In this document: piece after piece, positions 45,837 through 57,521 of the stretch
Position numbering within the stretch: position 1 is the stretch's first letter
Layout: every line of letters starts with the position of its first letter
Origin: Tipula vernalis
Lineage: Eukaryota > Arthropoda > Insecta > Diptera > Tipulidae
Length of the DNA stretch: 64,000 bases
Reading direction: 5' to 3'
Assembly (NCBI GenBank): GCA_958295665.1
Contig: OY282558.1
Location: 65,770,789-65,834,788 of the forward strand
Program-made: the position numbers and the translations under genes
The notes under the pieces: generated by a model
What the model saw: the letters and a program-made list of their open reading frames with translations, nothing else
What the model was told of the DNA's origin: nothing
Databases searched by the model: none

Positions 45837-46101
45837 TTTTTTTTTTTTGTTTTTAGAAATATAATTTTTTAAATTTGTTGTTTTAAGCAATATTTTGTAA
45901 ATTTTTTATCAAATATAAATTAATTTTTTTATGAATTTTATTATATTTAATCTTTGGATATTCTATCGACAAAAATATTGCATTAATTTTGGTTGTTTAT
46001 ATTTTGCGTTACTTTTGATATTATCAAGTGAAAAAATATTTGTACAAAATAGGTATTTCAGCAAAACCAAGTCTTATTATATCAATATAAATGGAATATA
46101 A

Positions 46102-49100
46102 TGTGGCAATTCAGAAAAAAACACTTAATTCGAGATAAGTGGTTATGTTGAATTCTATTTTAATAGTTACTCCTAATTGTCGTTTTTTTCCAGTCAATTT
46201 TTTGTTTCAATCGCACTATTTTTGTTGAAGTTATAAGTAAAAAACAAAACCACTTATGTTTATTTTAATCGGTCCTGATATTTGAAAAACCACTTATCTC
46301 AGCTAAAGTTTGTAGGTAATCCAACAGAAGTGATATTCTCTAAAATTATTTTCGCCATTTCGAATAAAATCGATTCAGAAAAATCACTTAATCCATAATA
46401 AGTGCTTATTTTAAATTTTTGAATTAAATTTAGGTTTATTAAGACTAAATAAGTGATTATTCTAAATACAAAAATTCGTAAATACATCAGAAAATATTTG
46501 AATATAAGTTTTTGCATGAGTAACTTAAATAGAAATAGGTGGTTTACCTAAATTTATAAAAAAACAAAAAATTTCAGTTAAGTGTTTTTTTCAAATTATC
46601 ATTTAATTGTTTTACGTACTATAAGACGTTGAAATTGTGTGCGCAAATCACATTATAGTGCAATATAATTAGATAGTGCGTGATCTGTATTTCTGATAAT
46701 CTCGTACAAGCGTAAGTGAATTTTAAAAGTTATTTTAATAAACAAGTGCTTAATCAAGCAAGAACATGTTGTCTCGTGGGCAGAAAATGGCTATGATGAC
46801 CATTGCAAATAGTAATCAATCTAAAGCAATAATTAATAATCCAGCACATTACGATAACCGAGAAAATATAGGAAGTCAGTCAAACCCGGATCATTCATTT
46901 AAACCAACTGTAGCAATGGAAACGGATTCTATTCAGGAAAGTGAAAATCTATAAACAACTAGTGAAAACAGTGTAATGCACAATGATAAAGAAGCGTGTC
47001 TAGGTAAGTATTTGTTTGAAAAATTGTAATTGAACTTTAATGACATTAATTTGTATATAGGTGAGTCGTTCGATGATAGTTACTTAGATCCCGATTACAA
47101 ACCTAGCTCTTCCTCGGAATCTGATAGTGAAATGAATGAAATAGTAGGGCAAATAGAACGAAATATTGAATCAGATTGTGAAAACGAAAATTTGCCGTCA
47201 TCGTCGATATCAGTAAATGAAAATCGTCCATCTACATCCAAAAGTACAATACGTCAAGACATAAAACTTAAAAGAAATACTGGCTAAAGCTTTAAAACCG
47301 GGAGAAAATTATTAAAGCACGAGAGTGTCGCCCGTTAGAAATTTGTCGAAAACAGTGTAAATCCAAGGTTTCATTAATGGAGCAAAATGAAATATTTAAA
47401 AAATTTCGGTCTATGGACAAATATGACTTACATGTTTTATATGCATCAGAAATGATTACCGTTAATCCAGTAAAAATGAAAACAATTCACAACAGCGCTG
47501 GAAAACACAAAACACGAAATTATACATATACTTACCATTTTAACATCAACGGCAAGGTAATAGATGTATGCCAAAAATGCTTTCGGTTCACACTTGGAGA
47601 AACAGATAATTTTATAAAATCCGTGGCTAGTTTCTTCGATAGTCGAGGGAAAAGTATCTCTCCAAATACATTAACCGCTGATAAAATCACTACCACATAA
47701 TGAGTTTTCCGGCTTATGAAAGCCATTATTCACGGAAACATACATCGCAACTTTATTTTCAATCTGATCTAACTCTCGTAACCACACGTAAACTATATTC
47801 TGAATGTCACCAGAAGCCAGTATCATTATCCAAATATTCACAAATTTTCAAAGGTTTGTACTTTTGTTGATATTTATTATACTATTTGCACTAACTCGAA
47901 ACTTTTAATTTATTTTCAGGAATGAAAATAAAATTTAAAAAACCTAACTTGGATGTATGTAATAAGTGTGAACTTTTCAAAGCCAAGCTTGCTGTATCAC
48001 CATCTGAAGCTGCCAAACAATCGTTGCAAATTGAACAACAAGCTCATCATGAACTAGCTGAATTGGGTTACGCTAGTAAGAGAACCGATAAGGCCTTATG
48101 TGATTCTTCGGATAACTGTAAAGTATTCACTTTGTGGACTTTTAATCTCACAGTTCATGACTGTGTTAGTAGTCATGACTGTGTTAGTAGTCAGGCTACA
48201 TGGTATATGTGGTATGAGGGAATTGGTGGAAGAGGAGGCAATGAAATATTATCATGTCTTTTAGAACACATAAAACAACTTCCTCAGAAAATTATAATTT
48301 AGTGACTCCTGTTCCGGCCAGAACAAGAACTCCTTCGTTGCTCCAATGTTTTCGATCGTTACAACTAACAGAAACTTATCAACAGTCGATCACAAGTTTT
48401 TGGTACCGAGTCACACTCATATGGAGTGTGACAGTGATCACGCGATAATAGAAAAATAAAAAATAAAATCACTACGGCTAAGATACACCATCCACGAGAT
48501 TGGTTCCAGTTCGTTCGAACATGTGGAGTTAAACGGAAATTTATAGTTAATGAGATGAACTAAAGCAAATTTTTCAACTTTTCCACCATCGCAAAAACTA
48601 AATTTACTTGGAGAAAAAAAAAATACCGATGGGGAAAATTTTTATTGGCAGAATGTTAAGTGGCTGCGATTCACAAATGAGTTCGGAAAAATATACTACA
48701 AATACAGTTTTGACAAAGAAGAGCCTTTTAAAGTATTGAACATAGCAAAGCGTGGGGTAAATCATGTTGCGTTAAACAACATACCATTATGTTACAATGA
48801 ACTTCTGAAAATTAGTAAGGAGAAAAAGATAGATCTTATTTATCTATTGCCTTTAATAGACGAGGAATTTCACAGTTTTTATCAAAATCTTAAAAGTGAC
48901 GAGCAAATTAGAAATGTTGACCCCGACCTTGACGATGATAGTAGTGGCGATGAATGATAAATTAACATATTATATTTTAAGAGCAGGTAATTGAATTTAA
49001 GTATTATTTTGATTGTATAAATAAAGTTTTATTATGTACTATGATTTTTAATAAACTACTGTGAAAATAAATTATTGTTACTACAATAACTTATCTCGTT

Positions 49101-49367
49101 TTTTATTCTTATTTGCATTTAAACAGAACCACTTAACTAAGATAAGTGTTCAAAACTTAACTCAGAAACTTTTGAATTTTTCGATTTTCTTATGAAGTTT
49201 TCACAAATTTTTTTCTCCCTTTAAATTTCATTCATCAAATACAACAACCTAAAACAAAATTGAGCTTAGCAACGTCCCATATTTTTTCACACATTAAATT
49301 AAAGGTTGTAACTGGTCTCCTGAAAATTTGCTTAAAAAGAGATAAGTGTTTTTTCTGAATTGCCACA
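46102..49367 (+). mobile_element. DNA transposon with 25-bp terminal inverted repeats and DUF7869-like transposase
   Basis: The ends are TGTGGCAATTCAGAAAAAAA on the left (46102) and, in reverse complement, TGTGGCAATTCAGAAAAAAC on the right (49367), each followed by CACTTA. Within 450 bp of both ends the words CACTTATCTC and GATAAGTG recur about ten times in both orientations, as expected for subterminal transposase-binding sites. The interior encodes one multi-exon transposase. Flanking bases do not show a clear target duplication. Confidence 0.75.
46766..48957 (+). pseudogene. DUF7869-like transposase, multi-exon, frameshifted
   Basis: Exon 1 starts at ATG 46766 (MLSRGQKMAMM) and ends at a GTAAGT donor (47004); the next exon starts after an AG near 47059 (GESFDDSYLDPDYKPSSSS, acidic). 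A further intron runs from GTTTGTAC (47854) to TTTTCAG (47920). Recognisable parts in order: VCQKCFRFTLG near 47566; ESHYSRKHTSQLYF near 47722; KPNLDVCNKCELFKAKL near 47938, a Cys pair; YMWYEG and GGNEILSCLLEHIKQLP near 48206-48290; SDSCSGQNKN near 48303 (likely catalytic Asp); HTHMECDSDHAIIEK near 48412; HPRDWFQFVRTCGVKRKF near 48490; end at 48957. In-frame stop at 46952, a frameshift near 47290 and a 1-nt shift near 48295. I assign DUF7869 from memory of insect proteins with this motif order. Confidence 0.6.
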
Positions 49368-49693
49368 GGTAGGTATACACATATGTATTACTTTTCTAGT
49401 AGAAAGAATATTATCATCAGTTTAAAAAATAGGAGTAAATTGAATTTTTATGACATTTTATGGCCAAATTCTATTTTCATATTTAAAATCTATTTATACA
49501 TTTGGTATACATATTTAAAAAAAATTAACTTCGCCTTTCGAATTTTTGTCGATAGAATATCCAAAGATTAAATATAATAAAATACATAAATTCATAAAAA
49601 AATTAATTTATATTTGATAAAAATTTTACAAAATATTGCTTAAAACAACAAATTTAAAAAATTATATTTCTAAAAACAAAAGAAAAAAAAAAT

Positions 49694-49770
49694 CGGGCCT
49701 TTTACCCATTCGGCCCTTTGACACATTCGGCACTTCGACATTCGGCCCTTTGAAATTCGGCCCTTCGTAC
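49694..49770. repeat. Subterminal tandem repeat array, right arm
   Basis: About five units in the opposite direction (TTCGGCCCTTTGACACATTC and variants). Shorter and more diverged than the left array. Confidence 0.75.
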
Positions 49771-50148
49771 CCATTACGCACAAACAATAAATATAAAAAA
49801 TAATAAAAAAATGTGTACACCAACACAGGTAATCAACATTTAGGATGATACAGTTTAAAGCATAAAAATGGCAGCACTAGACACTTAACGTTTTTTTTTT
49901 AAACATTTTTTACTATCCAAATAAAAACGTACACCAAAGCAACCAACACGAATACAAATGACAACTGCTTAGTTATAATTTGTTTGATTTATTTACATGT
50001 TTAAAGATTTCTGCGAAGTGATTGGAATAATAATCAGGAAGAAATATAATCACGGATTCGATAAGAAACCGTCGAACAGGGAGTCATTCGTCGCACTGCT
50101 CATGCTTATTCTCATTCGAAGTATGTCGATCGCCAATCATCCGATCGT

Positions 50149-51040
50149 GTGTCAACCCATGGTGTATCAAACTTGGATTCGCAACAACGGCGTATAGAGG
50201 CGATGACAGAAGAGGAATTGACAGTCTATCGTGCGTTAAACTTTGCTTCTCATCGTTTGACTCAAATACGTCAAAGTCAAGCAGTAAATTTCGATGACAC
50301 CAAAGTTGAAGAGCATTATTGTGGTCCATTTAATGTCATCTGCCAGAAAAGGTAAGCTTATGCTGCATAAGCCAAAGGATATAGACGGCAACGAACTTAG
50401 TTATCCAGAGTTCCTTGAGAAGCTACTCTCAAATGTAAATCATCCCCATCGTACACACTTTCGCGATCAAATTAGATCATATAACAGTGTTGTTTCATTC
50501 GCTTCGATGGGTGCGAAAATTGTCAATTTGCCAGGACGAGGCCCTTATGTATTCAAAATACACGGACAAACGTATCATCGCACTTCGCATATGGAACCAA
50601 TTGACAGTTAGGCGCCGCAATAGGCACAATTATATGTGATTGATAGCACTCAAGCGACAGAAATACGTCAACAATGCGCCGCGAATCATAATTGCCGAGG
50701 TGCCAAACTGGACCGTTTCTTTCGTGTAAACAAACGACTAGCTCAAAACTATTAATTAATGAGAGATGTAGTCGCGCAAGAAGGCAAACTAATTCCGAAT
50801 ATGAGTATGGCATTTAGACGCGATAGACATTCTGATCAACGTCGATATAATGCTCCGACGTCAAATGAAGTGGCTATGATATTTGTAGGCGAAGACGGCG
50901 AGCCTCCTTTTCATCGAGACATTCACGTTTATCCGAGAAATCCAGAAGTTCCTAATAAACAGTTTATAAACCGTAGCGTTTTGAGTCCCAATTTGGACCC
51001 TATGGACTCATCACCATGCTTCAATTTAAAACTGCACTAG
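50149..51040 (+). pseudogene. Helitron N-terminal domain fragments
   Basis: Three pieces in different frames: 50149-50355 (EEHYCGPFNVICQKR at its end), 50294-50611 (ELSYPEFLEKLLSNVNHP, FASMGAKIVNLPGRGPYVFKIHGQTYHR), and 50759-51040 (MRDVVAQEGKLIPNMSMAFR, PPFHRDIHVYPRN). The sequence FKIHGQTYHR and IDSTQA-like words are characteristic of the Helitron_like_N domain. A TAG near 50608 and TAA codons near 50753 split it. Confidence 0.7.
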
Positions 51041-51069
51041 CAGCTGTTTGAGACGCCTTCTATCCGATT

Positions 51070-52353
51070 GTGAGTTCAGACAAGCTGACACAACAATGGT
51101 TAGTTGACTCATATCTGCAAGTTGAAGCGGACAATCTCAATTACATCCGCCAAAATCAGCAATATTTGAGAGCTGAGCAATATAAAGGACTCGCTGATCA
51201 CATGGAGAACATGGGTCAAAACGAGAACTTGGCCCCTTACTTATTACTGAAGTACAGCGCACACGACGCAAAAGTCGCTACATCTCTTCGATTTATAAAG
51301 TACATTGTTGCCGGTTGCCGTTATGTGAGCGCTCCGGAAACAATCTGGCGTTTGAGAGAATTAAAAATGCATGATCGCTCACATGCCGTCATAAGGCTCC
51401 CAGTTCACCTGCCAAATCAGCAACAAACCATCTTCGAGGCAGGACTCGAAGAAGATGCATTGCTCGCAGCTCAAACGAACAAGACTAAATTGGAGTCTTG
51501 GTTTGAATTGAACACAACCGATGAAGATGCTCGACAGTATATTTACCCGGATATTCCATATAATTATGTTTATGTGCGTGGTAAATGGAATAAGCGGCAA
51601 AGAGGCGCCAGAAAATTTTTTTCCCGCATGTATACGGTGAGTGTCAAAGACGGAGAGCGTTTCTACTTACGAATTCTACTTCTTCATGTGCCTGGTGCAA
51701 TCAACTTCAAATCGTTAAGAACAGTTAATGATGTAGCTTGTCAAAATTTCAAGGTGAAAGCAATATCGCGAAGACTGCTTGAATCAGACGACGAGTGGGA
51801 GCATTGTTTAACTGATAATGGTACTTACTTGATGCTTAAAGAATTACGTGAAATTTTCACATACATATACATATGCATATTTTGTCAACCTGCTCAGCCT
51901 CTCAAACTTTGGCAAAATCATTTAGATAATTTGACACTTGAATATATTCGTTCTTATGATATAATTTCTTCAATCAACAAGGCGCTTTATGACATAAATT
52001 TCATTCTCAATCAACATGGAATGTCATGTTCAACTGTTGGATTGCCAGTGCCGCAAGGAAATCCTTTTGAAGAAGAAGTCTATGATCAAGCCGAAAAAGC
52101 TCGACAAGCAAATCAACACATCGAGAAGTTCAATGAGGCCCAAACCAATGCATTTACCAAGATAACGGTAGCAGTAGATAACATGCATGAAAAGCAGAAG
52201 CTGTTTTATATTGACAGTTCCGGGTGGCTCAGGAAAGACGTTCCTCTACACAACACTGATGGCCTACTTCAGAGGCAAAGGCAAAATGATTTTGCCATTC
52301 GCAACAACGGGAATTGGTACCACATTACTGAAAGGAGGATATACTGTCCATAG
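51070..52353 (+). pseudogene. Helitron middle region: Rep flank joined to pre-helicase region
   Basis: A 427-codon open frame, the longest of the element. Residues 1-50 (QQWLVDSYLQVEADNLNYIR) are the segment just before the HUH nuclease domain. From about residue 55 (NLAPYLLLKYSAHDAKVATS) it is already the segment after it. The two His-hydrophobic-His and YxxxY motifs of the nuclease are therefore missing. Next come YVSAPETIWRLRELKM near 85, AVIRLPVHLPNQQ near 105 and NYVYVRGKWNKRQRG near 165. The end overlaps the helicase start in another frame. It could not initiate rolling-circle transposition. Confidence 0.75.
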
Positions 52354-53445
52354 CGGATTCAAATTACCCGTACCTCTGCTCGATACATCTATCTCATCAA
52401 TGTGAATGGACTCAACAGAGCAAAGGTTTTACGAGAAACTTCTCTGATTGTAATTGACGAAATTACAATGCTGCCTAAACATAGACTTCGCTGCATTGAC
52501 ATTCCGTGTGGCGGAAAAGTTTTAGTTGTCGGTGGCGACTTTCGTCAGACATTGCCAGTAGTGCCAAGAGGAACGTGCACAGAAATCATTGGGTGTTGTA
52601 TTAAATCTAGCCCGTGGTGGAGACTCCTCGATCAATTGACTCTTACCATCAATATGCGAAGCGAAGGACAAGCAGAGCAGAACCAATGGCTGTCTCAAAT
52701 ACCAGGAATTTTTGAAGAAGACGTCATTCAAATTCCAAATGGAATGATAACAATTCTAGATTTGATAACCAGCATTTTTGGCAATATTCAGCAAATATCC
52801 GTTGCGGATTTATCAAAATGAGTCATCGTTGCACCAACAAATGCTCAAACGCTCGAAATGAATCGAAAAAGCCGGTGAAGCGCACATGTACCACGGTGCT
52901 GATTTCATTGTGACTGAAGATCCCAATGACACTCATCTCTACTAAATTTCTTAACGATCAAACTCCATCTAGTATGCCACCTCATGTACTTCTTCTGAAA
53001 ACAGGTGTAATTATCATGCTTCTGAGAAACCTAAACCCGAAAAAGGGACTGTGTAATGGCATCCGATTAATCATCGAAGACCCCGCCCGGAATTTCATAA
53101 AGGCCAAAATAATTTCGGAATGCAATAAAGGAGTAAGTGTATACTGATACCCTAATTGATCTGGTACCATCGGAAACTACTCTTCCATTTATCTTGCGTC
53201 GCCGGCAATTTCCTGTCATTCCGGCCTATGCTATCACCATTAACAAGTCGCAATGGCAGACCTCTGATTGCGTTGGAATTCATTTAAAGGAAGCCGTGTT
53301 TGTGCATGGCCACCAACTTTATGTTGCTCTCTCAAGATCACAAATTGCGAGCCAAGTCAAGGTTTACATTGAAGCAAATCGGCAGCAAGGACTATTACTT
53401 AATGATGTAAGACAATTTACTCAAAATATTGTATATAATTCATAA
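52187..53445 (+). pseudogene. Helitron Pif1-type helicase domain, broken into four frames
   Basis: All helicase motifs are present but out of frame with each other: Walker A P-G-G-S-G-K-T-F-L-Y near 52212; Walker B LIVIDEITML near 52444; GGDFRQTLPVVPRGT near 52532; LTLTINMRSE near 52639; GLCNGIRLII near 53052; PAYAITINKSQWQTSDCVGI near 53223 and YVALSRSQ near 53323. It ends at TAA 53443-53445. Mutations are an early stop after 52402, and indels near 52820 and 53145. Confidence 0.8.
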
Positions 53446-53599
53446 ATAAATATTATTGCTACATTGTACGAACATTCACATGTACAGCCCATATACGTTG
53501 ATTATTGCGAAATTTAATAATATGTGGAATAGCACCAAGAGATGTCCGTGTGCCCATCATTAGGATTCCTGTAGAAAAAATTAAAAGTTATATATATAC

Positions 53600-53634
53600 A
53601 AATTCCGTCCTAGGACGGGTTAATTACCCCTAGT
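53600..53634 (+). other. Helitron 3' terminus: hairpin plus CTAG|T
   Basis: CCGTCCTAGGACGG is a perfect 14-bp palindrome that can fold, followed 11 bases later by CTAG and a T, the expected Helitron end inserted before a T. Confidence 0.8.
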
Positions 53635-53639
53635 AATAT

Positions 53640-53880
53640 ATAACAAGATTCATAAACACACAGTGGAAAACAACTTAATTCCTGATAGCCAGTATAGATT
53701 TCAACACAACCACACAGCAATACATGCCATAACCAATGTAACATCACATATATCTCACAAATTACATAAACTACAAAATTTCTACAGATGCCGTGTTCAT
53801 AGGTATGGAAAAGGCATTTGAATTTGTCTGGCTAGACGAAGACTATATTAAATTTACAATTTAAGTACAAAAGTCTAAGA
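53640..53880 (+). pseudogene. Small fragment of a Jockey-type RT next to the Helitron end
   Basis: 53667-53790 reads VENNLIPDSQYRFQHNHTAI, then HAITNVTSHIS; near 53815 MEKAFEFVWLDEDYI follows in another frame. These are the F-R-x-x-H-S-T and D-x-x-K-A-F-D-x-V-W blocks of a non-LTR reverse transcriptase. It starts directly beyond the Helitron's CTAG, so the Helitron either inserted into it or captured it. Confidence 0.65.
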
Positions 53881-54074
53881 TTTTACAGGGTCCTTCGAGC
53901 CACTAAAACAACTGACAAATAGAAGTACAGACGGACAGTCTGTAACGTCGTCGAGGGTGACGACACCAGCAGCCAAGCAACAACAGGCACATAACTTCAC
54001 AAAATTAACGTCAAAAGATGAGCTAAGCAACAACAAGCATCAATACCACCACATGTAAACCAAACAACAACAAG

Positions 54075-54742
54075 ATGGATGAGTTACTTCAAAGCCAAGA
54101 GGTAACAGGTGGAAAGATAATTCAGCTAGAGAGAAACTATCGAAAAGATGGTGAAGACAGAAAAACGAAATCTTACTTAGAACAGAGAATATCGAGTCTA
54201 AAAACGCTATATAACGAATTTGTTGGTCCCACCTCTGGGCCAAAATCACGCTTATCTCATGACAAGAAAGAACATGACAGATATTTACAATAAGCTGGTA
54301 GAGGAAATGCGGCAACGGCTACATAGCGGACCGCCATTGACACCAACAACGTCACAAGAAGTCCTACAACTACCAAACCCACATAACACAGAATTATTAG
54401 TAGAGCTGGAAGAAGACGAACAAACATCCAACTACTTTAGAGAAGATTATTATGGCAAACTGCAAGAGAGGGTAGAAGTCTGCAATGATCAAACTACAAC
54501 AGATTCGGCCCAAGACAGCAACCGCAGCAGAATCAGCAGTACAAGTGAAATTGCCAAAAGTAAAAATCCCGATATTTTATGGTGATTACGAGCCATGGGA
54601 AACGTTCAACGAAACATTCACTGAGCTGATCCACCAAAACAGCAAACTATCAGATACGGTAATAATGACGTATATCTTAAATCACACCGCAGAAGGGAGC
54701 AGCCAAATTATTAGTCACTTAACAACAACAGGTGACAACTAA
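54075..54742 (+). pseudogene. BEL/Pao gag fragments (copy 1)
   Basis: Frame 1, 54075-54293, holds the N-terminal 72 residues of gag with a coiled-coil-like charged helix (YRKDGEDRKTKSYLEQRISS). Frame 2, 54485-54742, holds the DUF1759 capsid start. A weak zinc-knuckle-like CGVCKGAQH follows near 55212. A homologous gag start exists at 59447, so the family is represented twice. Confidence 0.7.
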
Positions 54743-56387
54743 CAAACCGCTTGGAACATAATCCAAGCAAGGTACAACAATGTGACATTCAGATACCTTC
54801 CCCCCGAACCGTGAGAAATTTGCATGATACGGCACGAGAAATATTACACAATATAAAGCGGCTAAATATGGATTCGCCCTTCGAGGCATTCGTGGGTTTA
54901 TATACGAGACAACTATAGAGAAGCCCAGAGAAATTCCACAACTGGAAGATTTCTTTGGATTCCTGGAGAGAAGGTTCAATCTTTGGAAGCCATGGGCAAT
55001 CATAGACCAACAGCATCACGACCACACATGCAGTATATATCACTATTGAAACGTATGAATACAGCCATTTTAACCAAAACATGTTGAGTGGAAGGAAAAT
55101 CAATGCCAGCAATTCAAAAAGATGTCATCATTAGAATGAGCAAGGCTCGTCAACTCAGCCAACTTGTAAATACGATGTTTAAGCCAACATCAAGGAAGAA
55201 ACTGCCAGGCAGAAACATGTGGTGTGTGTAAAGGAGCACAGCACACACTTCTATACTGGAATAATGCAGCATCAGCTACCGGAAGTTGTGTCAAAACTGC
55301 CAAAACATTCGTGATCAGCCAGCAAGGACAAGTTTTACTACCAACTGCATTAGTCAGAGCTGCCACTAGTAGAGGCGATTTTTTCACCAATACCCTCCGA
55401 GGCCGCAAATTTATTGAACTTTAAAAAAGAGAAAGTACACGTCACCATCTCATGAGTAGGTGGAAAAAACTCAGGCACTTACAGACACACCATCAATCTA
55501 AACCACCAACAATTACCCGAGGTGAACTATGCCACAACCAGCTGAACGCACCTCAACCAAATACATCTGGCTGATCCACACTACAACCGATACATCCATC
55601 AATACTGATCAACAACATCATCAAGAGAGGTCAACTAGAGCCAATGTCACAACAAATGGAATTCGGTTGGATTATATTGGGCAGCAGGAACAACACAGGT
55701 AGTCAGCACAAAACAACGATGATTGCAACTAAATGTATAGAGGATCAACTGAGTTTACTGGTAGAAAATGAACTCAATACCTGAAGAGCGAGATACCACT
55801 GAAGAAGAAATCATGATAGAAAAACATTTTGAGTCGAATGTAGAATAAGGCCCAGACTGCAGATACAGAGTAGGAATTCCTTTTAAGGATAATCCAGGAA
55901 GAGGGCCGCTGCCAGACTGATTCAATTAGAAAAACGATTCAAGAGAGATGCGCCGTTCAAACAATTATATCATCAATTCATGCAAGAATGTATAAATTTG
56001 AAGCACATGGAACCAGTACAAGAAAAACCAGAAGATGGTAAATCAACCAATATCTATTATACGAGTATGATTGCATGATGAATGGCCCAAAATTACAACA
56101 AGATTTAGCAGATATTTTACTACGATGGCGAAAACACAAGATCGTAATAACAGCAGATATAGAAAAGATGTATCGGCAAATCGGGATTAACAAACAAGAT
56201 CAGAACTATCAATGACTACTATGGCGAAGCAACCCCTCCAAGCCAATGGAGGCATACAAGTTAAACACGGTGACATACGGATTTTTTTAGCCATAAGAGC
56301 CTTAAAACAACTAGCTACCGACGGAAGAAATGATTATCCAATAGGAGCATTATGCAAAGTATTTAAGAGCATTAGCATTATCCAATA

Positions 56388-56550
56388 CAAGCATTATGTT
56401 GTTTTGCATTTTTTTTTAAAAGAATATCACAAAAAGAAAAATTAAACTATACATTTTTATTAATAAAAATTAGTAAAAATAAAAAGTCTTTTAAGTTAAA
56501 AATAGTTTTTCTATATTTTCTAAATAAAATAACACAGCAAGCATTATGTT
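56388..56550. mobile_element. ~137-bp AT-rich insertion with 13-bp direct repeats
   Basis: CAAGCATTATGTT at 56388-56400 is repeated exactly at 56538-56550. The DNA between is AT-rich and lies inside the RT gene of the BEL relic between two RT blocks. A 13-bp target duplication points to a small retroposed insertion; poly(A)-like ATAAAATAACACA precedes the second repeat. Confidence 0.6.
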
Positions 56551-57521
56551 GACAGATTTTTACGTAGATCATCTGTTAGAGGAAGCAACTCGAGCTGTAC
56601 AAAAATTAAAAATGCTCACAGAACGAGGTGGACTGAATTTAAGGAAATGGTTCTCTAACTCAAGGAAAGTATTGAATCATATTCCCAGAGAACTACACGG
56701 CACGGGGGACGTTCAAATCAAGTTAAATGATTTCATTAAAACATTGGGAATTCTATACGATCCACAATAGGACCTTTTCAAATTCAACGTAGAAACATTA
56801 CAACTATCACACAAACAGCCAACCAAACGCTCACTGTTATCCGACTCATCCAAGCTCTTTGATCCCGTTGGATGGCTTTCCCCAATAATAATCACACCAA
56901 AAATCATGATGCAAGAAGTATGGACATCAGGAATAGATTGGGATCAGCCCTTGCCAGAAAACATAAATACAAAGTGGGTTAAATACAAGAAAGAATTGAG
57001 TGAAATCAAAAAAATAACAATCCAGAGATGGGTAAATACAACAGACGAGGTCCAAACGGAGCTTCACGGGTTCGCTGATGCCTCAAAATACACCACAAGA
57101 ATATATTGTCGAACAACAAATAAAGAGCGGATTATAACAATACAATTATTAACCTCGAAGACAAGAGTCGCGCCAACCAAAATAAAGCTATCCATTCCTC
57201 TCCATTCCTCAAAATATATGCGTGGTCAGACTCGACCATTGCACTGTGTTGGATCACAGGGGAACAAAACAAATTTTAAGCGTTCGTGGCAAACAAAATT
57301 TCGGCAGTAAAAACTATGCCACCAGCAGCAACATGACACCACGTAAAGTCATGCGATAATCCAGCGGATATAGCTTCCGTGGTACAACACCGTTAGCACT
57401 AATAAAAAAAAAAATTGTGGTGGCAAGGTCCAGATTTTCTTGCTTCTGAGCTGTATTATTTGCTTTAGGTCATCAACAACATTCATCCAAACAAATAACG
57501 GGAAACATACCATCAGCAAGA

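Larger units (their letters stand above)
45657..49790. mobile_element. Foldback-like element with tandem-repeat arms, split by a DUF7869-like transposon
   Basis: Left arm 45657-45970: about ten units of a 14-17-bp repeat (GGGCCGAATGGGTCGAA and variants), then an AT-rich block (TTTTTAGAAATATAATTTTT to GGATATTCTATCGA). Right arm 49547-49790: the same in reverse, with about five repeat units. Without the inserted transposon (46102-49367) it would be about 870 bp. Inverted arms built of short tandem repeats are the hallmark of foldback (FB) elements. There is no coding sequence outside the insert. The exact outer ends are uncertain. Confidence 0.75.
50150..53633 (+). mobile_element. Helitron relic lacking the Rep nuclease
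   Basis: Coding remnants follow the Helitron order: Helitron-like N-terminal domain (50150-51000), then the flank of the Rep domain (51070-51300) and a Pif1-type helicase (51900-53445). The 3' end is canonical: the palindrome CCGTCCTAGGACGG at 53605-53618, 11 bases, then CTAG at 53630-53633 followed by T. The 5' end (TC) could not be found; it should lie between 49790 and 50000. All frames are interrupted. Confidence 0.8.

Noticed and set aside
45657..45872. Open frames through the GGGCCGAATGGGTCGAA array as a repeat protein
   Set aside because: Open only because the repeat lacks stops; no start context, and it ends in a homopolymer.
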